A stretch of 64,000 bases of DNA from AP-15 sp963703665 (GTDB lineage: Bacteria; Pseudomonadota; Alphaproteobacteria; ATCC43930; CGMCC-115725). The position numbers were made by a program, and so were the translations under genes. Below are positions 18,463-27,943 of the stretch, one piece after another (the first letter of the stretch is position 1; every line of letters starts with the position of its first letter). Where the stretch lies: positions 310,001 to 374,000 of the forward strand of contig CAVPFB010000010.1 of NCBI GenBank assembly GCA_963703665.1, written 5' to 3'. A model generated the notes under the pieces. That model worked only from the letters and a program-made list of their open reading frames with translations. It was not told the origin of the DNA and ran no database searches.

Positions 18463-21298
18463 CTATTCAGCAGCGGCGGCAGGTTCCGCAGTCGCGGCCG
18501 CTCGCGGCGGGATCACCGTCGCCGGGCGTGCACTGAGGAGGTAGCTCGAAACAACTTCGAGGATAGCGCGGGCGGCATGGAGATCGCGGCTGACAAGCTC
18601 GTCGATCACATCGCGCGGGATCGCGATCACCTCGGCGGTCGGGCTCACCACCTCGATCGAGGCGGTGCGCGGATGACCGGTAATGACGCCGATCTCGCCG
18701 AACACGGCGCCGGGCTTGCCGCGACGGAACACGACGCGCCCGTGCTCGCCCTCGGCCCAGGCCTCGGTCTCGCCGCGCACCAGCACGAACATCGAATCGG
18801 AGCTTTCGCCAAATCGGCAGATCTGCTCGCCGGCGCGGAAGGTCACCAGGGTCGACTGCCGGGCGATTTTGGCGAGGGTGTCGAGATCGAGCGCGGCAAA
18901 CACATCGACGGCGACGAGCTCGGCCATGGTCACGACGATGTCGGAGCGAACGCCCTGGGTGATCCCCGCGAGCGCCTCCTCGACCAATGGCGAAGGCGTC
19001 TCGGCGCGAGCCAGGAGCTCGTCCGCCGCCTGTTCGGCAGCGACGCGATCGGTGCTCGCCAGCGCGGAGATGGCCAGCGCGGCGACCACCGGATCGCGAT
19101 CGCCGCCGAGCCCGACGAGGACCTCGTCGGGCGGCTTTGACGCCTCGATGATGTCGAGATAGGAACACAGCACCGGATCGGACGTCATCTGCAGGAAGGC
19201 GTCGCGGATCGCCGCCGGTGCCCCTTCGATCGCGTCCGCGTTGGTCCGGTCGGTTTCCTTGCCGCCCAAGACGAAAATCGATTGCGCGAACGAGCGCGCG
19301 ACCTGCTGGTCGTCGATCGAGGCGACGATGTCCACCATCTCGCGGATCAGCGCCGCTCTGCTTTGAGCAGCAGGGCATGCCGCAGCAAGGGCGCTTCCGG
19401 GCGCAGATCGAACACCAGCGAGAGCCGGACAATTTCCAGCTCGCGGAGCTTTTCGAGCATATTCCGCGCGGTCTCGATGACCTGCGTCTGATCTTCGCCG
19501 ATTTCGCCGACGATGCGCGCGTGGTCCTCCTCGGAAATCCCGAAAAACGTGCGGACCGGCGCTATTGCCTCCTGCGCCGCGACGCTCGCGAGATAGTTCG
19601 CCGGGCTTGACCCCGGCCGGACACTCCCGCTGGACCAGATCGGCCAGGAACGTGCGGTAGTTCTCGCGGCGCACCTGAAGTTCGACCGATCCGCGGGCGT
19701 CGGGGTCGAGCAAAGCCGGGTCCTGCACGCCGAGCGCTTCGGTGATCGCATGATGGTCGGTATCGGTAAGCCCGAGCTGCTCGCGAACGTCGCTCAACAG
19801 CTTCAGGCTCTCGGCGGACTTGGTATGGCCGCTTTCGCAGCGCCTCGGTCAGGATCGCGCGGTAGGCGTCGCGCTTCTGGGCGACGCTGAAATTGGGCAG
19901 CGTCTTGGCGAGCACATAGACCTCGTCGGCCGAGAGCTGGTCGATCGGCCGGCCCTCGAGCATGTCTTCCGAGCGGAACCCCATGCGCCCCAATTGGTCG
20001 CGCAGGCTGCGCGCCACCCGTTCGCGGCTGTAGAGCTCGGCGTCGCGGGCGAGCGAGCGGACCAGCCAGACGACCGACACGAAGACAAACAACGCGTCGA
20101 ACAGCTTTACCGCCCAGATCGGCATCAGCAGGATGTTGGGCCGACCGGCGAACACATAGAACAGGTTGAAGGTCACAAACGCGCAGACCGTCAGCATCTG
20201 GTGGCGCAGCCGCGCCTTGCTGAGGGCTTTGCCGCGCAGGCGGGCCAGGCGGGCATAGCCGCGCTCGATCCCGACCCACAGCCAATAAGCGAGCGCAATA
20301 CAGACGACAAAGAAGAGCGGCGCGGCGACGATCTTCGGGATCGGGATCGCGCCGCCGAGATAGAAGCCGGGTCCGAGCAGCTTGCCCATCTGTCCGCTCT
20401 CGTGGGTCCAGGCGCCGCTCATGTAATAGTCCCAGCCGCCCGAATACACGAAATAATAAGTGTAAAAGGCAAACACCAGACCAAAGAACCCGTAATACAT
20501 AAACCGCTTCTGATCGGACTCGAGCGATTTCCAGTAGGAGTTCTCGAGATCGACATCAGGGCAGTTGGTCGTGCAGCCGACGCAGATGCTGTGGTCGCCG
20601 TTCGGCCCCGGAGCACGGCACATCGATTGACCGACCGGGCTCGCGGCAAGATGCGCCTTCGACTCGAACAGTCCGCCGGGACCGGTATAGATGTCCTGGA
20701 TCACCGAGATCGGACAGAAATAGTTGCACCAGGTCTTGCCTCCGTAAAGCAGGCCGATCACCAGCGAAAACAGCAGGATGAACGCGAAGATTCCGACCAG
20801 CGCGGTCCGGTCCGCGTTGACGAACAGGAGGCGCGCGCAGACGCCGAGCGTCAGGAAGCCGAACTGGAAATAATAATGGTTGCGCCGCAGCCAGTCCTCG
20901 GGCAGCAGCGCGAGCACCCGATCGACTCGGCCCGCCCGGCGGTTGAGCGCCTTGATCTTGCGCTGCCAGCCCAGCATGTGCGGGATCTGGCTGAAATGCG
21001 AGAGCGGACAGACCCGCCGCCAGGTCTCGTGGCCGAACACCATCAAAAAGAGGGGGACGAGCGGCAGGACCATGGTCCAGAAGATCCGGTTTCCCATCGA
21101 ATAGGGCTGGGCCGGGAGCGGCGTGCCCTGGACCATCACCGGCGCGGAACGCAAGTGAAACGGGCTTGCCATGTTGTCGGGCATCGTCAGCATCGGCGTC
21201 ACCGGATCCCAAAACAGAGACCCGATCAGGACGAACCAGGCAATCAGCAGCCCGGCACGCAAGGCTCGCATTTTTCGCTCAGAGGTCCGAGAGAACAT
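18463..21298 (-). CDS. Membrane 4Fe-4S protein fused to a cyclic-nucleotide-binding domain, frameshifted
   Basis: A protein of about 944 residues. The N-terminal half has about eight membrane segments (AGLLIAWFVLIGSLFW, LVGIFAFILLFSLVIGLLYG, and others) with NosR/NapH-like cysteine motifs: TWCNYFCPISVIQD, and a MCRAPG followed by CVGCTTNCPDVDLE that can hold a 4Fe-4S cluster. A helical middle leads into a CRP-type cyclic-nucleotide-binding domain (VTFRAGEQICRFGESSDSMF, then GAVFGEIGVITGHPRTASIE with the phosphate-binding cassette Glu and Arg). The frame shifts near 19848, 19610 and 19370; flanks fit one protein. Electrons probably come from the reductase encoded next. A cyclic nucleotide could gate this electron path. 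The final acceptor is unknown. Confidence 0.8.
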
Positions 21299-21451
21299 GA
21301 TCGGCAGGCTCACATCCGAACAACGCCGCCACCGTCCGACAAAGGTCCGGCGCCCCCCGGCCGATGATCGCGGTAGGCAAATGTTAACACGATCGAAAGG
21401 GCGTGAGTATCGGAAACCGATCCGATCGTGCGGTGCGGGACCATCCTGAAC

Positions 21452-21486
21452 CGGACGGCGCCGTCCGCGTGTGAGATTGCTCACAC
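21452..21486. promoter_or_regulatory. CRP-type operator palindrome beside a second perfect palindrome
   Basis: Bases 21469-21486 read GTGTGAG-ATTG-CTCACAC, which contains the canonical CRP half-sites TGTGA-N6-TCACA without mismatch. Directly before it, 21452-21467 is a perfect 16-base palindrome (CGGACGGC/GCCGTCCG). The pair lies in the 459-base gap between the divergent 4Fe-4S/cyclic-nucleotide protein (start 21298) and the lactonase-like gene (start 21758). A CRP-family regulator binding here could control either. No promoter hexamers are convincing nearby. Confidence 0.6.
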
Positions 21487-21757
21487 AGGAAAAAGGGTGC
21501 GGCGTATCAGCGCACCGAACCGACGGCACCCGAGGCGCCGCTTCCTGGCCGCGCCGTCATCGTGCGAGGCCGTGAGGACCGCGGCAGATCCGCCGTAAAT
21601 GCAAGCGGAAAAACATCGCAATTTACCAAACTAGCCGGTTGCCCGCCGCGCCACGCGCGACTACCATCGGCGCAATGTTACCAGAGCGTGCAGTATCGCG
21701 AGGTCCCGCAAGGGCCGGAAGCGCCGTCGAAGGTGGCCACCACGGGGAGGGAACAAA

Positions 21758-23090
21758 ATGGCTCGCGATATCACCAAATTGCTGATGGGCGCCCTATTCT
21801 GCACGGTCTCCGCCACAGCGGCGTGGGCGGATGGGTCGGCGTACCCGATGACCGGGGCCGTGTACGCGATGACCAATGCCGTGGGGAATAACCAGATCCT
21901 CGCGTATCAGCGCGCCCGTGACGGAACGCTGACCCTGATGCAGACGATCAAGACCAAGGGCGGCGGGAGCGGCGCCCAACTTTCGCCGCCCGAACTCGCT
22001 GGGTTCGCAAGGCGGTCTGATATTGGACGATCAGCATCATCTGCTGTTCGCCGTCAACACGGAAACCCTAGCCGAAAACAGCCAAGACTGCCAAGGAGGC
22101 ACCGTTACGTCATTCCTCGTCGCGAGCAATGGCAGATTGAGGTTCGCCGACAGGGTCGTGTCCGGTGGCTTGTTTCCCAACAGTCTGGCCGTCAAAAATA
22201 TAGATAGCCGAGAAGATCACGGAGATCTGCTTTACGTACTTAACTCGGGGGGTCCGGGAAGCAGCCCCTTCTGCGGCCCCAGCCCGAATATTACCGGGTT
22301 CACAGTGAACAGCGTTGGCCAAATGAGCCTCCTGTCGGGCTCGGTGCAGTCAATCATCGATCCGGGCCCCCTTGACGGCACCGGCACCGGCGTGAACTGC
22401 CCCGTCTCGGGGTTTCCAACACCAAGCTTCGACTGCGGGCGCAACCCGCCGGCGTTTCCGCGCTCGCCGGCGCAGGTTCGCTTCACGCCCGACGGCGCCC
22501 AGCTGATCGTCACGGTCAAAGGGACCAACAAGATCTACGTGTTTCCGGTCGGCGAAAATGGCGCGCCCATGGCAACCCAGGCTCCGGGGCCTGCGTTACC
22601 GACCTATTTTGGCTTTACCTTCGACAAGCTGGGGCACTTGATCCTTACGGAGGCGTTTGGTCAGGCCACCAGCATTCCGGCCGGCGGCGCCGGCGCGGTC
22701 TCGTCATTCACGATCACCGGGGCCGGCGCCCTGGAGCAGATCAGCGCGAGTGTCGGCGATGGAGGGACAGCGGCTTGCTGGATCGCGCTCGAGCCCGTCA
22801 CCGGTCGATACGCATACGTGTCCAACAATTTGAGCAATAGCCTCTCATCGTACTCGGTCGGCAACGACGGGAGTGTGACGCTGCTCGCCGCAATTGCCGC
22901 GGCCGCCACCGGCCCCAACGACCTGGCGGCCGTAGGTGATGGCCACGCCAGCTTCCTCTACGTGCTCAACAGCGGCGCCGGCACCGTCGGGGCCTTCCAG
23001 GTCAACCTGGGCAACGGATCGCTGACGCCGCTTTCCGCCGTCGGCGGCTTGCCCATCGACGACGGCGCCGCCGGCCTTGCCGCCTATTGA
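21758..23090 (+). CDS. Exported lactonase-like seven-bladed beta-propeller protein, one frameshift
   Basis: A periplasmic beta-propeller of about 443 residues. The signal peptide (LLMGALFCTVSATAAWADG) is followed by propeller blades with the lactonase_7 pattern: AVYAMTNAVGNNQILAYQRA, FAVNTETLAENSQDCQGG, FTPDGAQLIVTVKGTNKIYV, YAYVSNNLSNSLSSYSV. One extra C near 21988 splits the gene; removing it gives PPNSLGSQGGLILDDQHH and a normal length. The 6-phosphogluconolactonase-like family contains true lactonases and many uncharacterised exported propellers; the substrate is not predictable here. The start follows GGGAGGG. It is followed by a di-haem oxidoreductase and a porin in the same direction. 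Confidence 0.78.
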
Positions 23091-23268
23091 GGGGAGGCTT
23101 GCATCCTCCAGGCGGCTAGGCGCCGACTGTGCTTAGGACCCTCTCTCGGACGCTCCAGTTAAGGCGCGCGAGCTATTTACACGCGCCACCGCAGCGTGCG
23201 ATATCGTCGAGCCCGGTACGCGAGCCTGAACAATCACCCGAACCCAAACCCATTGTTCCGGAGGGGTT

Positions 23269-25770
23269 ATGCGCACATTTTATGTCCTGCTAGTCGCGGC
23301 CACCGCAATTGAGCTCCTCACCGTCCCCGCGTCAGCCGAGCTGGGGTCAAACAACCCGACCGATATGCAGCTGCTGATCCAGCGAGAGCAGGAAGAAGGG
23401 TGCAACACCTCGACTACGCCGCCGACTTGCCCATCGGGCACGGCGAACGTCTTCAACTCCGGAACTTTCGACGTCGCCGTCCCGCCGGCCGGCACAACAT
23501 TTCAACCGGTGCAGCGCGTGCAACGCGCCAAGTTCGGCGTCGTCGGTCCGTTCAAGCTGGACAACGGATTGACCGAAGAGGACCTCGACAACCTCGTCTA
23601 TCCGGGCACCACGTCCGCCGAGAAGAATGCGCTGCTCGAAGGTTTTCAGTTCTTCACCACGTTCCACGCCGCGGGCCAGGGGCTGGGGCCGATAAACAAC
23701 CAGCCGGCCTGTCTCGGCTGCCACCTGAACACAGCCGACGCGGTCTCTAGCACGGGGCTGCTGCAGGGTCTGAACTGCAACCGAACGCCCCCTTCCCTGT
23801 CATCCACCTGCAGCAACGTCTCCAACGTGACGCGGGCGGGGCGTTCGACACCGACCAATTTCGAGGTCACCTCGCTCAACCCGGCAACCGGCGGCGGCAT
23901 CGCCCCCAACATTCTGGTCACCCCCGAGACCCTCGACATAAATCCGGGCAAGACGGCTGCCTTCACAACCTTTGGCGACTTTGACCCCGACCACGCCGAC
24001 GCGGCCAGCAACCCCACTGGCGTCGGCTTTTTTGATCCCCTCGACGGGGCGACCGCCAATATCGTGACCGGCAAGACGGCCCAGCCCTTTGGCGGGTTTG
24101 TGCAGCATCACCGGCCCGCCGGCCCGGACTGCATAACGAAGCCGTTGCCGCCGGTCGCGTTCGACGCGGACTTGAACGGCGCCCTCGTACCGAGCGCCAC
24201 CTTCCGGCGCACCGTCGGACAGCGTGCCGGCCCGCCCTATATCGGCCGCGGGCTCATCGAGGCGGTACCGACCGCCAACATCACCGCGAACACCAATCCC
24301 GCGGTCGAAAACGGCCCTTCGTCACTCGGCAGTTTTGCCACGCTGCTTTGCTCGAGCGCCAGCGGCGGCGGCTGCATTGCCGGCGTCGCCAATATGATTC
24401 CCCGCAACTTCACCGTACAAACGACCGGCCTACAGAACGGCACCGATACCGGCAATGTCGGCGGGGTCGGCCGCTTTGGGCTGCGCTCCAACGGCGTCGA
24501 ATTGCTGCAGTTCATCGCCGGCGGCCTGCAGGGCGAACTCTCGTTTACGAGCTTGTTGAACGGCGAGGAAATCGACTTTCCGACGTTGTTCCCGGGCGGG
24601 ACCTCGGAGACGGCCGAACCGGCTCCTTGCTATGCAGCACTTTCGGAGACGGCGGGTCAACCAACCGACATTCCGGGTCAACCGCCAGGATTCACCGCCC
24701 AACCGGTGAACCTCGCTACGCTGGAGGCGCACCTCTCGACCCCCTTCAGCATCCGCAACCTGTTGCGCGACACAGCTCCTCCCGAATTCGGTGCGGTACT
24801 GCTCGAGGTGTTGCGCTCGGCCATCGGGAGCAAGTCGTGGCTGCAAAACGTGTCGTGGCAACCGGATAGCGAGCAGGCCAAGGTCAAACGCGGCGCCGAG
24901 CTGTTTGGGATCGATCTGGTGGCCTTTGCCAACCGCACGATCGGTCCGCCGATGACGGCCGGCGCGGACGGGCGCGACGACCATGCGATCAATCAGACCG
25001 ATCGCAAGCTGAATTGCGCTGGCTGCCATATCCCGATCCAGATGACCGGGCAGTCGCCGGCCGCGCTGTTCCCCCCGCCGAACGGCGACGACGTCGGGGC
25101 GAAGCATCTCAGCTACGTGTGGGCCCCGATCTTCTCGGATCTGCTGATCCATCATATGCCGGTGATCAATGCGGAACGCGATTTGCAGGTGCAGAGCGGT
25201 CTCGAGCCTCTGCCGCGCGATCCGTTGGTAATCCGCCGGCTCGCCGGGTTCCGCTTTTTCAATACCTTTGACCTGTCGCGCAATCTGGCCGACGACACGT
25301 TCTCGAGTCAGAAAGCCTCGGCCGAGGGCTCGCAGTTCCGCACGGCGCCCCTGATGGGAATTGGCAGGATCGGCCCGCCGTTCTTGCACGATGCGCGCAT
25401 CTATCTGAGCAACCAGAGCGTCAACAGCACACCCGCCGGCACGGTCACTACCAACCGCTGGCAGACCAATGTTCCGCTCGTCGTGCGAAGCGTCGATGAC
25501 GCGCTGCTCGCCGCCATCGAGCTCCACGACCTGCCGGCCCCCGACGATCGGAACACGCCGCGCACAGCGGGCGCCGGATGCCCGGTGCCGCCCAAGGGGA
25601 GCGAGACCAACATCGACTATGGCCCGTCGCCCAAGGACGTCATCTGCCCGGCCTATGGCAGTGCCAACTCGAAGGCCAATCGAAGCGACGCGGCCGAGGT
25701 CATCTACCGGTTCCGGCAGCTGAGCCCCGACGACCAGCAGGCGGTGATCGAGTTCCTGAAGCAGCTCTGA
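23269..25770 (+). CDS. Exported di-haem oxidoreductase (DHOR/thiol oxidoreductase-like c-type cytochrome)
   Basis: An intact 833-residue protein with a signal peptide (LLVAATAIELLTVPASA) and two CxxCH haem c sites: CLGCH at about residue 148 and CAGCH at about residue 583. The di-haem oxidoreductase family signatures are present around them: RFGLRSNGVELLQFIAGG, and PLMGIGRIGPPFLHDAR near the end, followed by the usual EVIYRFRQLSPDDQQAVIEF tail. It is longer than the common 450-550-residue members. It should be periplasmic and redox-active, possibly peroxidase-like; the donor and substrate are unknown. It lies 178 bases after the lactonase-like gene, with GGAGGGG before the ATG. Confidence 0.82.
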   Translation: MRTFYVLLVAATAIELLTVPASAELGSNNPTDMQLLIQREQEEGCNTSTTPPTCPSGTANVFNSGTFDVAVPPAGTTFQPVQRVQRAKFGVVGPFKLDNGLTEEDLDNLVYPGTTSAEKNALLEGFQFFTTFHAAGQGLGPINNQPACLGCHLNTADAVSSTGLLQGLNCNRTPPSLSSTCSNVSNVTRAGRSTPTNFEVTSLNPATGGGIAPNILVTPETLDINPGKTAAFTTFGDFDPDHADAASNPTGVGFFDPLDGATANIVTGKTAQPFGGFVQHHRPAGPDCITKPLPPVAFDADLNGALVPSATFRRTVGQRAGPPYIGRGLIEAVPTANITANTNPAVENGPSSLGSFATLLCSSASGGGCIAGVANMIPRNFTVQTTGLQNGTDTGNVGGVGRFGLRSNGVELLQFIAGGLQGELSFTSLLNGEEIDFPTLFPGGTSETAEPAPCYAALSETAGQPTDIPGQPPGFTAQPVNLATLEAHLSTPFSIRNLLRDTAPPEFGAVLLEVLRSAIGSKSWLQNVSWQPDSEQAKVKRGAELFGIDLVAFANRTIGPPMTAGADGRDDHAINQTDRKLNCAGCHIPIQMTGQSPAALFPPPNGDDVGAKHLSYVWAPIFSDLLIHHMPVINAERDLQVQSGLEPLPRDPLVIRRLAGFRFFNTFDLSRNLADDTFSSQKASAEGSQFRTAPLMGIGRIGPPFLHDARIYLSNQSVNSTPAGTVTTNRWQTNVPLVVRSVDDALLAAIELHDLPAPDDRNTPRTAGAGCPVPPKGSETNIDYGPSPKDVICPAYGSANSKANRSDAAEVIYRFRQLSPDDQQAVIEFLKQL

Positions 25771-25964
25771 GGGGCTTCAGGAAGACGGCAATGTGGGCGG
25801 TGCCGATCGCGGTCGGCGTCGAGCGCTGCCGCCGCGCTCAGGGAGAGGGTTCCGAGCCCACCGGGCTGTAACAAACCTTGATCTTCTCGGTGACTTCGTC
25901 TTTGACGCCGGTGTTCGTTCGCGCCGTGCGCAAGCTCGCGTTTTCGATATGCTCTTCGATCCGA

Positions 25965-25994
25965 TTGTAGCGCATTTGGTTTGTGCGCTATAAT
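25965..25994 (+). promoter_or_regulatory. Sigma70-type promoter upstream of the porin gene
   Basis: A consensus -10 TATAAT at 25989-25994 lies 18 bases after a weak -35 TTGTAG at 25965-25970. It is 40 bases upstream of the porin ATG at 26035, inside the 264-base gap after the di-haem oxidoreductase gene. A perfect TATAAT is rare by chance in such GC-rich DNA, so the porin is probably transcribed from its own promoter. Confidence 0.5.
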
Positions 25995-26034
25995 CGGTCG
26001 CCCGGCGAGGCTGGGCAATCGCGGGGGGCCGTCG

Positions 26035-27828
26035 ATGATTGCAACGCAAGCGGTATCGGGGGGGATCGTCGGTGCTCCCTTAGGGAGCTTTGGCCCCAAG
26101 CACCCGTCAAGCTCGTTCGTTGCGGTTGCCGGGGAGCCGGCCGGCGCAAAGCGCAGTCTTGGCCGGATCGGGATCGTCGGTGGGCTGATCGCCGGGCTGG
26201 CATGCGCGGCTCTTCCGGGGTCGGCAGCGGCGCAGACCACGCCCGGCATGAACGAGCAACTCAAACAGCTGCAAAACGAGATCAAAAAAATCCAAAGGCA
26301 GTATCAGAACCAACTCCACCACCTGCAGAAGCAGGTCGATGAATTGAGGGCGGCGCAGGCAGCGCCGCGCCCGAGCCCGCCGCCGACGCCAGCGGCCCCG
26401 CAGGGTCTGGCGGTTCTGCCGGCGCCGAGCGCCCCTCCTGGTCTGGCGCTGCCGCCGGCAACCGCCGCACTTTCGCCGCCGGCGCCTGGCGGCCCGGGGG
26501 CGCCAATGCCGCCGCCGGCCACGGTGACGGCCACGGGCGGCGGGGTTTTCGGCACCGGCATCCATGTGAGCTTCGCCAACACGTTTCTCGAAGGGGTGAC
26601 CATCTATCGGACGCGCAACGAGACCGCGGACACGCTCTCGAACTTCAACACCGGTATCCCGATGCCGAACAATCCGAACTACAACCTGTCGGAGTTCCGC
26701 GAGAGCGCCCACACCAGTCGGTTCGCTATGCTGGCCTATGGCAACGTCAATGCCGACACCCGAGTGAGCGGCTATGTCGAGACCGATTTCCAGAGCGCGG
26801 GAACGACATCGAACTCAGCCCAGGTCAACGGCTACACGTTGCGGCTGCGGCAGGCTTATGCCGAGCTCGACAAGAACGACTGGGGGATCGAGGTCGTCGG
26901 CGGGCAGATCTGGAGCCTGCTGACGATGTTCAAGCAGGACATGACGCCGGGGCAGGAAAACATCCCGGTGACGATCGACGCCCAGTACGTCCCGGGGTTC
27001 AGCTGGACGCGCGACCCGTCGGTCCGGATCGTCCAGCATTTTGGCATGATGTCGGTCGGTCTGGCGGCGGAGAGCCCGCAGGCGGTGATCTTCAGCGGGC
27101 CGACCGCACCGTTGGTGCCGACCACGTTCAACAACCCCGGCGGAACGGGGCTCAATTCCCTGGCCACTTATTCGACCGATCTGGGGCCGGATGTCGTGGG
27201 CAAGGTGACCGCCGATCCCGGCTGGGGTCATTTCGAGGCCTATGGCGTCGGACGCGCCTTCCGCAGCCGCGCCGACTTCTCGAACCACACCATCATCGGC
27301 GGCGGCGGCGGGCTGGCGGGCATCTTTCCGGTGGTGCCGCACCGTCTCGATCTGCAGGCGGATTTCCTCGCCGGCAACGGGATCGGCCGCTATGGCGCGG
27401 TCGGCCTGCCCGACGTAGCGGTCCAGCCGAACGGCGTGCTGGCGCCGATCCCGGAACTCCAGGTGCTGCTCGGCGCGGTCGGTCACGCAACCCCTTGGCT
27501 CGACCTCTACACCTATGCCGGCATGGAGAAGGCCGACGCCACCGACTTCACGGCCGACGGCGTGCCCTTCGGCTATGGCAGTCCGCTCTATAACAACACC
27601 GGTTGCCTGCACGAGGGATCGACACTGTGCGCTGCAAACACCTCTCGTGTCTGGCAAGTCACCGGCGGCTTCTGGTGGACCGTCTATAAAGGCAATTTCG
27701 GGAAGTTCCTGGTCGGCGGCCAAGGCTCCTTCACCGAACGTCAAGTATTTGCGGGTCTGGGCGGCGGACCCAACACCAACGAGGGCATCTTTATGGCGTC
27801 GTTGCGATACTATCCGTTCTCGCCCTGA
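26035..27828 (+). CDS. DcaP-like trimeric outer-membrane porin
   Basis: A 597-residue porin when started at the ATG at 26035. A signal peptide (GGLIAGLACAALPGSAAAQ) is followed by a coiled coil (MNEQLKQLQNEIKKIQRQYQ), a Pro/Ala-rich linker, and a beta-barrel beginning GIHVSFANTFLEGVTIYRT. Family features follow: SRFAMLAYGNVNADTRVSGY, LRLRQAYAELDKNDWGIEVV, GQIWSLLTMFKQDMTPGQ; the C-terminus is ASLRYYPFSP. DcaP-type porins trimerise through the N-terminal coiled coil and pass small negatively charged compounds such as dicarboxylates. A role in uptake for the neighbouring CoA-transferase and permease genes is plausible but unproven. Confidence 0.85.
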   Translation: MIATQAVSGGIVGAPLGSFGPKHPSSSFVAVAGEPAGAKRSLGRIGIVGGLIAGLACAALPGSAAAQTTPGMNEQLKQLQNEIKKIQRQYQNQLHHLQKQVDELRAAQAAPRPSPPPTPAAPQGLAVLPAPSAPPGLALPPATAALSPPAPGGPGAPMPPPATVTATGGGVFGTGIHVSFANTFLEGVTIYRTRNETADTLSNFNTGIPMPNNPNYNLSEFRESAHTSRFAMLAYGNVNADTRVSGYVETDFQSAGTTSNSAQVNGYTLRLRQAYAELDKNDWGIEVVGGQIWSLLTMFKQDMTPGQENIPVTIDAQYVPGFSWTRDPSVRIVQHFGMMSVGLAAESPQAVIFSGPTAPLVPTTFNNPGGTGLNSLATYSTDLGPDVVGKVTADPGWGHFEAYGVGRAFRSRADFSNHTIIGGGGGLAGIFPVVPHRLDLQADFLAGNGIGRYGAVGLPDVAVQPNGVLAPIPELQVLLGAVGHATPWLDLYTYAGMEKADATDFTADGVPFGYGSPLYNNTGCLHEGSTLCAANTSRVWQVTGGFWWTVYKGNFGKFLVGGQGSFTERQVFAGLGGGPNTNEGIFMASLRYYPFSP

Positions 27829-27943
27829 CGCCGACCATGCCCGGCAAGGCGGCCGGCCGCTTCGGTGGACCGACCTGCGCTGGCTGTGTCGGGAGGCCCC
27901 CGGCGGTGCTAAGCTCTCGCCGCGACAATCGGGGAGAGAAAAG

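Noticed and set aside
18463..21298. Programmed ribosomal frameshifting
   Set aside because: No slippery heptamer with a downstream structure recurs at the junctions, and the breaks fall at unrelated places in many genes.
17221..21367. Long plus-strand frames (639 and 515 codons) antisense to the redox genes
   Set aside because: Their products are His/Arg/Asp-rich shadow sequences without domains; the minus-strand proteins carry recognisable motifs across the same DNA.
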